A stretch of DNA of 64,000 nt, taken from assembly GCF_000243735.2 (NCBI RefSeq), contig NZ_AHMP02000001.1:211001-275000 (forward strand), written 5' to 3'. Positions within the stretch are counted from its first letter, which is position 1, and each line of letters begins with the position of its first letter. Shown piece by piece: positions 8,896-17,858 of the stretch. The translations under genes were made by a program, and so were the position numbers. The notes beneath the pieces were generated by a model that was not told the origin of the DNA, did not search any database, and was given only the letters and a program-made list of their open reading frames with translations. Source of the stretch: Leptospira kmetyi serovar Malaysia str. Bejo-Iso9. GTDB lineage: Bacteria; Spirochaetota; Leptospiria; Leptospirales; Leptospiraceae.

Positions 8896-10032
8896 TTAGG
8901 AAACGGAAAGTCTGACCGCGGCCTTGTCCATTAGCAGTTTCATACATTGATTGTCGTTATCGATCGCCAGTAGCCAAGAACAATTATTTCTTCCCGTTTT
9001 AGAAACAATTCTTTTACAAAGCGGACAGGTTTCCAAATTCTCATTCTCAAGTATTTCAAAAGCGGTAGTTTTTTCAAAAAGTTCTCTTCTCGGAGGAGAA
9101 GTCACTTCATAGACTTCCTTGAGTTCGTTGTTCTCGTTGAATTCAATTGAAATGATTCCAATCTCGTTCGCGCTACAGAGTTGTTTAAACGTTTCAAAAC
9201 GATCCTTATCGTGGAAGAGTTCATAATCAAACATCGGAATGATAATATACGAATAATTTGAAAAAGATTTATAATTGATCGCCTGACTGATTGCTTTTGT
9301 GATCGAGTCGATCGAATTCGAAGCCTTCAATTCAAAAGTGTAAACCGAAAGAGTGTCGAAATTCAGATCCGATTCGATCTTATATCCTACGAAATCATAA
9401 TTCTGAAGTTTACCGCCTCCCCGATCGAATTGAGCGTCTCTGACTTCCAAAGAAAGACATTCCGCGAGCTTAGGAAGAATTAATTTTCCAAGACCGATCT
9501 CGTCTTGTTTGTTCTCGTTTCCATAATAGACGAATTCGTTTTTCGTCTTATAAAAATAATTTCCCTTGCCTCTCTTAAACTTATAGGTGCTGTTGTTGAA
9601 AACATAATCCTTAAAACCTTCTCGCACCGCCGAGAGGTTCAAAATCGAAGGATCGTTTTTTAAGTAATTCATCATATTCGGAAAAATGAAAGATAAGGCC
9701 TCTCCCAATTCTCCGTCTTGTATCGTATCAAAAATTCGCTTCGCAAGAAGAGTTCCGATTCCACGAGGAAGATACACCTTAGTCAATTTCATCGGGCCAC
9801 CTTGGCCTTGCGATGGCTTCCATTCAAAACCCAATTTGGATAGATAAGAAACAAGATCCGTCTTAAAGGATTGCCAACTCTCGCTCTTTTTACCGATAAG
9901 AATTTTCATCAGATGTTCTTTGGACAAACACGCGGTGTATTCCTTTATGGAAATTTGATAGTCCTGTTTGTCTGAATCCAACTCGATCAAAGCCGAGAAT
10001 ATATCATCAATATCTTTTAGGGAAAGTCTCAA
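8896..10032 (-). CDS. putative PD-(D/E)xK nuclease-like protein with C-terminal cysteine motif
   Basis: A 378-residue soluble protein. Residues about 195-285 hold an acidic residue in NYDFVGYKI, then FELKAS (an E-x-K motif) and SQAINYKSFSNYSYIII, the order expected in PD-(D/E)xK nucleases such as Mrr/HrgA-like enzymes. The C-terminus has CPLCKR followed by two more cysteines, a possible zinc site. The first 100 residues are charged and may bind DNA. I infer a restriction- or defence-type nuclease, but no close family is recognised. The last 14 codons form part of a 44-bp direct repeat also found beyond the gene's 5' end, a sign of insertion or duplication. Confidence 0.72.
   Translation of the reverse strand: MRLSLKDIDDIFSALIELDSDKQDYQISIKEYTACLSKEHLMKILIGKKSESWQSFKTDLVSYLSKLGFEWKPSQGQGGPMKLTKVYLPRGIGTLLAKRIFDTIQDGELGEALSFIFPNMMNYLKNDPSILNLSAVREGFKDYVFNNSTYKFKRGKGNYFYKTKNEFVYYGNENKQDEIGLGKLILPKLAECLSLEVRDAQFDRGGGKLQNYDFVGYKIESDLNFDTLSVYTFELKASNSIDSITKAISQAINYKSFSNYSYIIIPMFDYELFHDKDRFETFKQLCSANEIGIISIEFNENNELKEVYEVTSPPRRELFEKTTAFEILENENLETCPLCKRIVSKTGRNNCSWLLAIDNDNQCMKLLMDKAAVRLSVS
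8899..8942. repeat. 44-bp direct repeat, copy A
   Basis: Matches 10110-10153 at 40 of 44 positions by my reading. Copy A encodes the C-terminus of the nuclease-like protein (MKLLMDKAAVRLSVS). All four differences are transitions. Confidence 0.85.
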
Positions 10033-10109
10033 TTATGTCCTCCATAAATGTCGCTGACTTAGTATAAAATCGTTATCTATGGTTTTTAAGTCGGTTTAAA
10101 ATATTAAAG

Positions 10110-10153
10110 GGAAACGGAAGGTCTGACCGCGACCTTGTCCGTCAGCAGTTTCA
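10110..10153. repeat. 44-bp direct repeat, copy B
   Basis: Second copy, lying across the end of the sigma-factor gene. On the minus strand it reads LKLLTDKVAVRPSVS in a frame different from the sigma factor, so it looks like a leftover coding fragment rather than a functional site, though an attachment-type duplication is possible. Confidence 0.85.
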
Positions 10154-11389
10154 GAAGCGATCTATTCTTTTTTGAAGAGCAGACCGGTCGGATTGAGTCT
10201 TTGCAAGAGAAAGGGCCTTTTCAAAACTCGCTTTCGCTTTTACATCGTCAAAATTCGAGTAGAGTTCTCCTAAAAGCGCATGATAAAAACGATTCTCGTT
10301 GAGTGAGAGTTTTTTCGCTTCGAGGAGCGCGGCTTCCTTTCCGTTCACTTTGGAAAAAACGTAGATCCGATTCAAATCGGCAAAGGAAGAATATTCAATT
10401 TTTAGCAAGCGATCGTAGACCTGCAGAATATTCTCCCATTTATTCCGAGAATCTTCTTTTTGAGTATGCCAATACGCTATTTCCGCTTCCAGATGATATT
10501 TAGAAATATGATCTCCCTTTGCCGAAAGACTCAGAAAATATCCGCCTTGAACGATGAGATTCCGATCCCAAAGATCCGGATCCTGATCTTCGTAAAGAAT
10601 CGATTCTCCCCTTTCGTTTTGTCTCGCGGCAAATCGGGAAGAATGAAAACAAATCAGGGATAAAAGCGCGTTCGTCTGAGGAAGGTTTGTGATTTCGTTT
10701 TCGGCGAGAATGCGACACAAACGAAACGCTTCCAGACAAAGATCCTTCCGAAGAATCTCGTTTTGACTCGCGGAAAGATATCCTTCATTGAACAAAAGAT
10801 AGATCGTTCGCAAAACAACGTTTAAACGATCCTCGATCTCGGAGGAACTCGGAAGTTCGATCCGAATCTTTTCCTCTTTCAATTTCTCTTTGGCGCGAAA
10901 CAAACGTTTGTTGATCGTTTCCTTATTCGTCAAAAACGCGTCCGCAATCTCCTCGATTCCGAAACCGCAAAGAATACGAAGCGATAAACCGATCTGCGCT
11001 TCCTCCGAAATCGAAGGATGACAGATCGTAAACATCATCTGAAGTTGACTGTCCAGAATGTTATGCGAAGTAAGATCTACATCCTTTTCACAAGAATTTT
11101 CCAAGGACGTAGTATGCGCCCTTTTGAGTTCGGGAAGGATCTTATCCGAGTATAAGGAATCGCGTTGTAGAAAATTTTTGGCCTTATTCTTCGCGACGTT
11201 ATACAACCACGCGCTCGGATTTTGAGGAACCCCTTTGATTCCCCAAACCTGAGACGCGGTTAAAAAAGTTTCACTCGCGATGTCCTCCGCAATTTCCATA
11301 CGATCCAGACCGAAACGTTTGGAAAGAACGGAAACGATCTTTCCGTATTCCGTTCGAAAAAGATGCGGTATTAATTCTCCATTCTCCAT
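10151..11389 (-). CDS. ECF42-type RNA polymerase sigma factor (DUF6596 extension)
   Basis: A 412-residue extracytoplasmic-function sigma factor. Region 2 lies at about 10-75 (DIASETFLTASQVW, then NPSAWLYNVAKNKAKNFLQRD), region 4 at about 125-180 (LCGFGIEEIADAFLTNKETINKRLFRAKEKL), followed by a long helical TPR-like C-terminal domain (DUF6596) of about 200 residues. That layout and the adjacent YCII/DGPF gene define the ECF42 group, where the C-terminal domain, not an anti-sigma factor, is thought to control activity. ATG start; the YCII gene lies 42 bases upstream in the same direction, so they form an operon. Confidence 0.93.
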   Translation of the reverse strand: MENGELIPHLFRTEYGKIVSVLSKRFGLDRMEIAEDIASETFLTASQVWGIKGVPQNPSAWLYNVAKNKAKNFLQRDSLYSDKILPELKRAHTTSLENSCEKDVDLTSHNILDSQLQMMFTICHPSISEEAQIGLSLRILCGFGIEEIADAFLTNKETINKRLFRAKEKLKEEKIRIELPSSSEIEDRLNVVLRTIYLLFNEGYLSASQNEILRKDLCLEAFRLCRILAENEITNLPQTNALLSLICFHSSRFAARQNERGESILYEDQDPDLWDRNLIVQGGYFLSLSAKGDHISKYHLEAEIAYWHTQKEDSRNKWENILQVYDRLLKIEYSSFADLNRIYVFSKVNGKEAALLEAKKLSLNENRFYHALLGELYSNFDDVKAKASFEKALSLAKTQSDRSALQKRIDRF

Positions 11390-11431
11390 CGTAAAATCAT
11401 TCTTCCTTGGATCAAAAGAAGAATCGGTTTT

Positions 11432-11788
11432 CTATTTGTTCTCGTGGACACCCATGACCTTTCTGACTTCCACGCTGTTCCCTTCTCCGTTTAAGATCGG
11501 ACATTGTTTCGCGATGTTCGTTGCTTCTTCGAAGTCCTTCGCTTTGATTACGATAAAACCCGCGATCGATTCTTTGATATCCACATAAGGACCGTCGGTT
11601 ACGATGCCGCCCGATCGGATCACTTTGCCTTCCGTCGATAAGCCCGTTCCTCCGGAGAATTTTTGATCGGAAATGATTTTTCCCACCCAATCGTGATATT
11701 GTTTCATATACGTTTCGAGTTGTTCCGGAGAAGGTTGGGCTTCCTTTGTCAAAAGATCCAGTCGCATTAAAATTAAGAATTCTTCCAT
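11432..11788 (-). CDS. YCII/DGPF-domain protein, partner of the ECF42 sigma factor
   Basis: A 118-residue protein with the DGPF signature in IVTDGPYVDIKESIAGFIVIKA and the start MEEFLILMRLD typical of the YCII-related family. Such proteins are encoded next to ECF42 sigma factors in many phyla and are often their targets; their chemistry is unknown, although a conserved His-Asp pair in relatives suggests an enzyme. Here it lies directly upstream of the sigma-factor gene, and the hydrolase gene ends 4 bases further upstream, so all three may be transcribed together. Confidence 0.92.
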   Translation of the reverse strand: MEEFLILMRLDLLTKEAQPSPEQLETYMKQYHDWVGKIISDQKFSGGTGLSTEGKVIRSGGIVTDGPYVDIKESIAGFIVIKAKDFEEATNIAKQCPILNGEGNSVEVRKVMGVHENK

Positions 11789-11792
11789 AACG

Positions 11793-12736
11793 TTACTCCG
11801 TTCGCATTAAAAAGTTCGAAAGTTTTTGTTCATACTCGGCCGGGTTCGTTTCTCGAATGGTTCCGTGATCTCCGAAATCGGGAAGCCAAATCGTCTTAGG
11901 CCCCGCATATAAGTCGAACAATTCCTGCGTTTGCCGATAGGAAACGACTCGATCTTTTCGACTGTGAACGAAATAAATCGGAATTCCATTTGCAAGCGGC
12001 AAAGAATTTTTCGGGCTCAACAATCCGTCGAACTTACCGCGTAACATCGATAAGTCGATCATCGCCTGAACGAACTTCTTCGGCGCAGATTGCGCTTCGG
12101 GAGAATCCGAGATCAATCTTTGAAAACTCTCCATCGGATTCTCGACGATAACTCCATTCAACTTCGGCATTTGAGGCAATGCGATCAGAATCGAACCCGC
12201 TCCGATCGAAGAACCCATTGCGTAAACTTTTTGATATTTTTTCGAAAGATAAAGATAAGAAGAGAATACGTCCCGCGATTCTCTTTGCCCGTACGTCAAT
12301 CCTTCTACCGGACAAGGCGCTTCTCCGTGACAACCGAGATCAAAGGTCAACACATCGAGTTTGTTTTTTAAAAAGAATCGAAGATGTCGCGTCATTTCTC
12401 TTCGATCGCTTCCGCCCCCGTGAACCAAAACGATCGCTCCTCTTGCTCGAGCAAATCCGTTCGGTTCAGTTTCGATCATCCAACCCGGAAGTCGGTAACC
12501 GTTTATGGAAAGAATTTGAACCTCTTTGAATTCGTATTCTTTCGTCGTTCTTAAATTTCCGCAGTTCTTACCCCAATGTTTTTCCGCATCTTGGTTACAA
12601 ACGGAAAGATCCTGAACGACTCCGTGCCAAGACGGGAATAAAAGTTGATTGCTCGCGGACCAAAGTCCGGCACAAACGATCAGCAAAACAAGAAACGGAA
12701 GAATTAAGATCGGCCAAACCCACCGTTTCCGTATCA
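11793..12736 (-). CDS. membrane-anchored alpha/beta hydrolase
   Basis: A protein of about 314 residues with one N-terminal membrane helix (WPILILPFLVLLIVCAGLW) and a periplasmic alpha/beta-hydrolase domain. The oxyanion motif VHGGGSDRREMTRH and nucleophile elbow AMGSSIGAGS are clear; an acidic residue in HSRKDRVVSY and the histidine in GDHGTIRE complete the triad. It resembles the BEM46/YqiA-like serine hydrolases; the substrate is unknown. I use the ATG at 12736 because GGAG stands 7 bases upstream; an in-frame ATG at 12770 would add 11 residues but lacks a binding site. Confidence 0.87.
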
Positions 12737-12871
12737 TAAATCGACTCCGTTGTCTATGTCCGAATAACATATTAATGCGAACAGGTTCATTTTTTGTTCT
12801 CCAATTTGTTTAGATGTTCGCCTCTTTATCAATCGAGTTGGAGAAAATTGGACATCGGATTCGGATTTTTT

Positions 12872-13303
12872 TCAACTATGAAGGATTACTTGTACGCAAA
12901 TTTGTTCTCGATTCTCCGCTAAAATTCGATGCGACGCGATCGCCCATTTCTTCCAGGCCTCATCGTTTTTGGTCGAGGGTTCCCGGAGCATCTTCCAGCC
13001 GAAGTCTTGAAGGTCGATCCAAGATCCGTCCAAAAGAATGATTCCGGAAGTTGAATATTCTTCCGGCAGATTTCGGACGTAACTTGAATTTTCCAATATT
13101 TCCGTTGATGAATCCGCGTGGCTCGTTCTGAATTCTTCGTCGAAAAGAATCGGTTCGTTCGGGAAATACCAATAGTCCCAATGATGAGAGCGAATCGATG
13201 CGACGTTGTCTTCATCCAGTCGATGCGGCTCAAGAATTTGTTTTAAAGATTTATCGACGTCTTTTGTTGAATTACGGATTAAAACGGTGATATGGGATTT
13301 CAT
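12872..13303 (-). CDS. unrecognised soluble protein
   Basis: A 143-residue acidic protein with no signal peptide or membrane helix. It has a tryptophan/histidine-rich stretch (IRSHHWDYWYFPNEPILFD) and a later LLDGSWIDLQDFGWKM segment. The pattern of conserved-looking aromatics suggests a folded domain, but I do not recognise the family. It stands alone between the hydrolase and the RibD-like gene, with about 100 bases on either side and no obvious operon partner. Confidence 0.6.
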   Translation of the reverse strand: MKSHITVLIRNSTKDVDKSLKQILEPHRLDEDNVASIRSHHWDYWYFPNEPILFDEEFRTSHADSSTEILENSSYVRNLPEEYSTSGIILLDGSWIDLQDFGWKMLREPSTKNDEAWKKWAIASHRILAENREQICVQVILHS

Positions 13304-13424
13304 TTTGGGCGTTGGAGTGAGGAGAATCGGCGGGATGCATTGTGGAGATTTTTAATCTATGTCGGTACGGTTTACGGGGCGCATATCTCTTTATGATACG
13401 GAGTTATTTAGAATAACATAATAT

Positions 13425-14021
13425 TCAAAATCTTCCCGTTTGAACCTCGCCTGCGCGTTCGTAATTTACGATAATGATTCCGTTCGGAGAGATTTGACTT
13501 TCCGTCACTTTGAATGCAGCAGGGATCGTGCCGTCGACAAACAAACGTTTTCCGCTCCCCAAGGTAATCGGATAAATTTTTAACCAGAACTCATCGACTA
13601 AATCGTGTTTCATAAGCGTTTGCACGAGATTGGCGCTTCCGTAAACGTGTAAGTTCGGACCCGATTCTTGTTTCAGTTTTTTTATTTTTTCAAGAATGTC
13701 TCCGCTTAAAAACGAAGACCGTTGCCATTCACTGGAAGTCAGCGTATTCGAGACTACGTATTTGGTTGCCGACATGACCTCCGGCCAAAAGTCGGAATGT
13801 TTCGGCCAGTACGGTTCCCAAATTTCGAAAGTCTTTCGCCCTAACAACAGATCGAACGGAACGGTCATCTGCTTTTTCATAACCGTTCCGATGACTTCGT
13901 CCGAATATGGAACCGACCATCCGCCATATACAAAGCCACCGCTTGTATCTTCGTCCGGTCCACCTCCGGCTTGTATAACACCGTCCAGAGTTAAAAATTC
14001 GAGTACGATTATTTTTCTCAT
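13425..14021 (-). CDS. dihydrofolate-reductase-like protein (RibD C-terminal family)
   Basis: A 198-residue protein of the RibD_C/YyaP group. It starts [20 protein letters not shown], has [15 protein letters not shown], then [11 protein letters not shown] and [28 protein letters not shown] with GSGKRLF near the end, the NADPH-binding and substrate-side motifs of the family. These proteins are probably NADPH-dependent reductases but their substrate is mostly unknown; they are not the housekeeping dihydrofolate reductase. The start is preceded by GGAACC-rich sequence. It marks the end of ordinary sequence before the cassette array. Confidence 0.9.
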   Translation of the reverse strand: MRKIIVLEFLTLDGVIQAGGGPDEDTSGGFVYGGWSVPYSDEVIGTVMKKQMTVPFDLLLGRKTFEIWEPYWPKHSDFWPEVMSATKYVVSNTLTSSEWQRSSFLSGDILEKIKKLKQESGPNLHVYGSANLVQTLMKHDLVDEFWLKIYPITLGSGKRLFVDGTIPAAFKVTESQISPNGIIIVNYERAGEVQTGRF

Positions 14022-14212
14022 GACGGTTCCTTTTGCGATGCGATTGAGTTTAGTTTAAAGGATAGGATTGTAATTGTCAACGGCGGGAGTTCCCTCCTTC
14101 ACCGCTTCATCTCACTTTTTTCTTTTTGAACTGACGTAACGATCTGTAAATCGTCGTTGTTCATCGCTATTTATGATTCGAAGCGAAAAAGGAATCTAAG
14201 AAACGCAATGAG

Positions 14213-14909
14213 TCAAATCAGGATCAGGCAGACCACGAGCGAAACCGTAGTCTTCAATTCCTTAGAAATACTATGATGATGAATCATAACTTTAAGCGAA
14301 CCGGTATTGTTTTGCAAATCTTCGTCATTGATTCGACATTCAGGATATCCATCCACAGTAAATTCATATTCGCCCGTTGAAAATAGAAAATCCTTCTCAG
14401 TGTTGAATCTACGAACCGATTGTCCGTGACTTAAATGACTGTAAAGCCTATAGTCACCCGACTCCGACGGATTTTCTTTTACTCATCTTGCTCCAAACGA
14501 ATATTTATCGTTAGTCATAGACCAACTTCCTTCCGCTTCTATACTTACGAACGAATTGGGTTCGACAAACGTATCCAATACTTGCCATTCTTCATTCGAA
14601 TGAATTACTCCTATATATTCTTTTTTATTATCTGGATAATCGTCATACAACTTTAATATGTAAGGATTGGCGGCGGATTGCCGAAATCGCAACGGAAAGA
14701 ATTTTTCCATCCACGATATTGACTATACGCGCATCAAAACGAATCGTGTTATTTCGTTTTTGAATAGTGCCTAAAACTAAGAGTTCAGCGCCCGATAGTT
14801 TAATACTCTCGATCGTATTTGCATCCGCTAAATAGACACCTAATTTAGGCGTAACGGAATACATTCCGAAGTCTTTTATTACAATTGCTGCTAATGGGTT
14901 ATACTTGGC
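14213..14909 (-). pseudogene. broken FlgO/CsgG-like lipoprotein-type gene
   Basis: Two overlapping leftward frames join into one protein. The upstream frame (to about 14643) reads NTIESIKLSGAELLVLGTI and FDARIVNIVDGKILS, the classic FlgO/CsgG-like pattern. A frameshift around 14650-14700 moves to a second frame (NKKEYIGVIHSNEEWQ, then VEPNSFVSIEAEGSW) that ends at a TGA near 14483; past that stop the same frame stays open to 14213 and ends in a hydrophobic helix. The 5' end is cut at the degenerate attC-like site near 14909. I infer a decayed gene with one frameshift, one nonsense codon and a missing N-terminus. Confidence 0.62.
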
Positions 14910-15036
14910 CTAGTGACGGGCATGTGATTCGAGTGACCTGAGTCGGATCTTGCGAACGGGAGCAGTAAGTGATTTGTGAAGCTGAAGTGAGAATCGCAAT
15001 AGCGATTCCGAACGAAGCGAGGAGCCGAAGTTAGGC
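14907..15036 (-). repeat. attC-like site 1 (degenerate), end of the cassette array
   Basis: The right half has the same L-box and R-box order as the other sites (CGAGGAGCC, three bases, GTTAGGC at 15030-15036) and the inner hairpin around ATCGCAATAGCGAT. The left half (GCCTAGT) is eroded and its L box cannot be found. It lies 11 bases after the stop of the GHKL gene. Confidence 0.6.
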
Positions 15037-15047
15037 GAAGTATGCGC

Positions 15048-16625
15048 TTATTTAAACTTAATTCCAAATAAGATAGACAAAATATTTTTTGCAAGCTTTA
15101 GGAATTGTATTATCTGTCTATCAGTGACAGTCGTATCTGCTCGACTATGTACAAGATCACATCGCAACCGATAAAAGTAAGTGATTTTATCCCAATCTTC
15201 TTTTTTTATCTTACCTTTGATATGTTTTTGAACTTCTTTGACTACTTCAGATCTATTCTTAAAGAGATCTTTTAATCTAACTTCTGAATACGTTTCACCC
15301 GACTCATTCAATAAATATTCTTTGAAACCGATTTCTAAATTACTATCAGTTACGATTAGTGCAATTCTATTTTTTTGATCTAACCTTTGCTTAAATATAG
15401 ATTGCGCTGCAATAATCGATTCATATAAACCAACTGTCCAAGGCTTTAAAGTTCCTAAACCTGCGTTGACTTTTTTTATTAAATCCGCTTCTCTTGGTTT
15501 AGTTTTAGGTAAAGGAGTTAGATTGGTACTATCAATTTCTCCTATTGAATCAATCTTAAGCTTTTGAATCTTGCCCTCTTTGAAAGGAAAGACCTTTGCT
15601 TCTCGTTCAGAATTTAACCTACGACAAAGTGATGCATGATAGGTGAGCATTTCTATTATTTTATCGCGGGTTAGAAGAAATAGCTTATGTTTCGTATCAA
15701 TGCCAGATTTACTACTATTCCATGGCATATGATTTGCTTCTCCATTAAATTCAATAATCACACGAACTAATGATATTGAACCGTGAGGCACTCCGACTTT
15801 CCCTTGCGTAAAACCAACTTCAAAACTCTTTAAAGCTCTCGCGATTAAACGATCGTTACAATAAACGTATAGCCCATAATCACCATAACCAGCATCCCCA
15901 CCTTCAGAAAGTAATCCGGCCGTTAATGTAAAATTGACCGAACGATCTTCCATTTTTATGACTGTAGAATATGCTTTTGGAGAGAAATCTGGATTAAAGG
16001 ACCACTTATTATCAAAATAACTTGGCTTAGCTTTCTCTTTATTTATAACTATTTCAAGATTCTGGTTTTTTAAAAATTTTCCGTATGTAGCACTTATATG
16101 AGATTGTATATTTCCAATGTCTGTTTTGGATACGACTTCCCTTAGTTTAGTTAGTTCGATAATTGTCGTTCCATTTTCGATTTTTTCTATAATATAAACA
16201 GGCAATTCCCAAGATTCATCTTTCAACCAATCATCATCAAATTCAATTTGGTATGTGTCCTTATCCCGATATCTTGATTTTATAGTAACATGTTGAGCTA
16301 ATGCAACTACTGCTCTTTTTGACCCGACACCAAAAATTCCAATTATTTGCTCTTCAGGTAAGTTTCCAGAATGTCCCGGACCAACGATTAAAGATAAATC
16401 TTCTTTTTTAATGCCGCCAGAATTGTCACGAACTCTAATCAACTGCTGATCGATTCTAATCTCAATATCAATTAGAAGTTTATACTTTTTATCTTTCTTT
16501 ACCCATAAATCGATCGCATTATCAATTAATTCGCAGATTGCAGTCTGTGCATTATAGTCTGCTATTATTGATCTAAAAATATTCTTTTTAGGAGTTACAT
16601 CAATGGAATCAATTTCTTTTTTCAT
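15048..16625 (-). CDS. GHKL (Hsp90/MORC-like) ATPase with HEPN-like C-terminal motif
   Basis: A 525-residue soluble protein carried on a cassette. The Bergerat ATP-binding fold is complete: N box AICELIDNAIDLW (E32, D35, N36), G1 box DNSGGI (67-72), G2 box GIFGVGSKR (96-104). The middle part resembles the second domain of MutL/Hsp90-type proteins. Near the end, RCDLVH (R488, H493) within a helical segment fits the R-x4-H motif of HEPN ribonucleases. I infer an ATP-switched effector, possibly anti-phage, because stand-alone GHKL proteins with effector tails occur in defence islands. Only 22 bases separate its ATG from the next site. Confidence 0.83.
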   Translation of the reverse strand: MKKEIDSIDVTPKKNIFRSIIADYNAQTAICELIDNAIDLWVKKDKKYKLLIDIEIRIDQQLIRVRDNSGGIKKEDLSLIVGPGHSGNLPEEQIIGIFGVGSKRAVVALAQHVTIKSRYRDKDTYQIEFDDDWLKDESWELPVYIIEKIENGTTIIELTKLREVVSKTDIGNIQSHISATYGKFLKNQNLEIVINKEKAKPSYFDNKWSFNPDFSPKAYSTVIKMEDRSVNFTLTAGLLSEGGDAGYGDYGLYVYCNDRLIARALKSFEVGFTQGKVGVPHGSISLVRVIIEFNGEANHMPWNSSKSGIDTKHKLFLLTRDKIIEMLTYHASLCRRLNSEREAKVFPFKEGKIQKLKIDSIGEIDSTNLTPLPKTKPREADLIKKVNAGLGTLKPWTVGLYESIIAAQSIFKQRLDQKNRIALIVTDSNLEIGFKEYLLNESGETYSEVRLKDLFKNRSEVVKEVQKHIKGKIKKEDWDKITYFYRLRCDLVHSRADTTVTDRQIIQFLKLAKNILSILFGIKFK

Positions 16626-16647
16626 AATTAATTACCGCACATATTTC

Positions 16648-16814
16648 GGCTAACGACAAAGCTTCCCGACGTCGCTGATCCCGAAGGGACGCGAAACGAT
16701 TCTTACTAAAATACTTTTCTTTTACTTTTTAACTTCGTGAGCGAAGCGATGTGGTGGAACCCGGAGCGAGGATCGCATTGCGATTCCGAGCGGAGCGGGA
16801 AGCGTTAGTTATGC
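16648..16814 (-). repeat. attC-like site 2 (167 bp, GCTTCCCG type)
   Basis: R boxes CGGCTAAC (16648-16654) and GTTATGC (16808-16814); L boxes GCTTCCCG (16661-16668) and CGGGAAGC (16796-16803) pair exactly. The left R box matches the right R box of site 1, the other end of the GHKL cassette, rather than its own partner. Confidence 0.8.
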
Positions 16815-16931
16815 GCTGTTCCGCAAGCCAAAAAAAGGTTATAAATTGCGAGCTAAGCCTTAAAGCGGAAATACGCGCAATTCTCTTTTACCAAACTCGA
16901 CTAAACCCAAATAAAAGCGAAGCGGAATGGC
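16815..16931. other. ORF-less cassette body, copy 1
   Basis: About 117 bases between sites 2 and 3 with no reading frame on either strand. Nearly the same sequence recurs at 19673-19787, with the same type of site on its left, so a whole ORF-less cassette is duplicated. Confidence 0.75.
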
Positions 16932-17110
16932 GCATAACGAAAGAGTCTCCTCGACGTTGCGTCTCCGAGCGCCTGTGCGCGAAGGAGTTGGCACGAGGTT
17001 CGGTGCGCCATAGCGAACGGCTCGCGAACCGAAGTGACAAAGCAATGTGCGGAGCCGGAGTGAGAGTTTGCGAAGCAAATCTCGAACGAAGCGAGGAGAT
17101 GAAGTTATGC
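16932..17110 (-). repeat. attC-like site 3 (GTCTCCTCG type)
   Basis: R boxes GCATAAC (16932-16938) and GTTATGC (17104-17110). The L boxes are GTCTCCTCG and CGAGGAGAT, one mismatch. Belongs to the toxin-antitoxin cassette on its right, whose toxin gene ends 26 bases away. Confidence 0.8.
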
Positions 17111-17136
17111 GCTGAAGCCCCTTTAGTATAAATGAA

Positions 17137-17523
17137 TTAAGACTTTAATTTTTCAAAAGTCTTAATAATGCTCTCTAATGAAACACTTCCATCAGCAACT
17201 CCGATCGTAAGTTCATACAATGAATCTTCTTCATCTTCTATTTCAACTCCGTTTAAATCTAGGAAAATCAGAGCTGACGCAAGTGCGACTCGTTTATTTC
17301 CATCTATAAAAGCGTGATTTTTACAAAGATAAAATAAATATGCTGCTGCTTTTTGTGTTAGGCCAACGTGAAACTCTTGATTATCAAATCCTGACTGTGG
17401 TTGCGCGATCGCGGATTCAAGGAGATTCTTATCTCTAATCCCGTAAGAACCGCCGTATTCTTCTATTTGGTTCTTATGGATGTAAAGAATCTCTTCATAA
17501 GATAAATATCTAATAGAACTCAT
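17137..17523 (-). CDS. doc: Doc-like Fic-family toxin
   Basis: A 128-residue toxin of the Doc subfamily, which phosphorylates elongation factor Tu and stops translation. The catalytic motif is complete: HAFIDGNKR (H70, D74, N76, R78). The N-terminus (YLSYEEILYIHKNQIEEYGG) and the GIRDKNLLESAIAQP block are also typical of Doc. The start overlaps the antitoxin stop by four bases, giving translational coupling. It is a cassette gene between attC-like sites 3 and 4; such modules are common in chromosomal integrons and may stop loss of the array. Confidence 0.93.
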   Translation of the reverse strand: MSSIRYLSYEEILYIHKNQIEEYGGSYGIRDKNLLESAIAQPQSGFDNQEFHVGLTQKAAAYLFYLCKNHAFIDGNKRVALASALIFLDLNGVEIEDEEDSLYELTIGVADGSVSLESIIKTFEKLKS

Positions 17524-17732
17524 TCAGCAAGTCGTTTTAGCGTCTTGCCATGTTTCTTATTTATTTTTCCAAGACTTGTTTCTAATTTTTTATCGATAGG
17601 CGTGATAATTAAACTTTTACCATCAGTACTAATATCCAAAGAAGTATCTGAAGTAATATGTAAAAGTTCAAGAATTGGTTTTTCTATAATTAATGCAGAA
17701 CTGTTGCCGTGTTGAATTAGCTTTTTGACCAT
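17520..17732 (-). CDS. AbrB/MazE-like antitoxin of the Doc pair
   Basis: A 70-residue protein. The N-terminal half (MVKKLIQHGNSSALIIEKPI, then LDISTDGKSLIITPI) has the swapped-hairpin AbrB/SpoVT DNA-binding pattern; the charged C-terminus (KINKKHGKTLKRLAE) probably wraps the toxin. It is encoded first, as usual for type II modules, and should repress its own promoter. Pairing of an AbrB-type antitoxin with Doc is known, besides the classic Phd. Confidence 0.87.
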   Translation of the reverse strand: MVKKLIQHGNSSALIIEKPILELLHITSDTSLDISTDGKSLIITPIDKKLETSLGKINKKHGKTLKRLAE

Positions 17733-17754
17733 GTTTTAACTCGTTACAACTTAG

Positions 17755-17781
17755 TGTATACAATGATGTTACCAAAGTCAA
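17755..17781 (-). promoter_or_regulatory. candidate promoter of the toxin-antitoxin cassette
   Basis: On the minus strand TTGACT (17781-17776) is followed after 15 bases by TATACA (17760-17755), 23 bases before the antitoxin ATG. The spacing is short of the ideal 17. A small palindrome around GTATAC could be the antitoxin operator. Confidence 0.4.
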
Positions 17782-17858
17782 GCCTTATTTCATTAACGAT
17801 TGAGACTTGTGCCTCTTATCTTAGATCTTGTATTCAAAATTATTTTTGGGGCTTTTGC

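Noticed and set aside
16751..17131. Rightward 126-codon frame over sites 2 and 3
   Set aside because: It lies wholly in the attC-like palindromes, has a biased composition from the repeats and no ribosome site.
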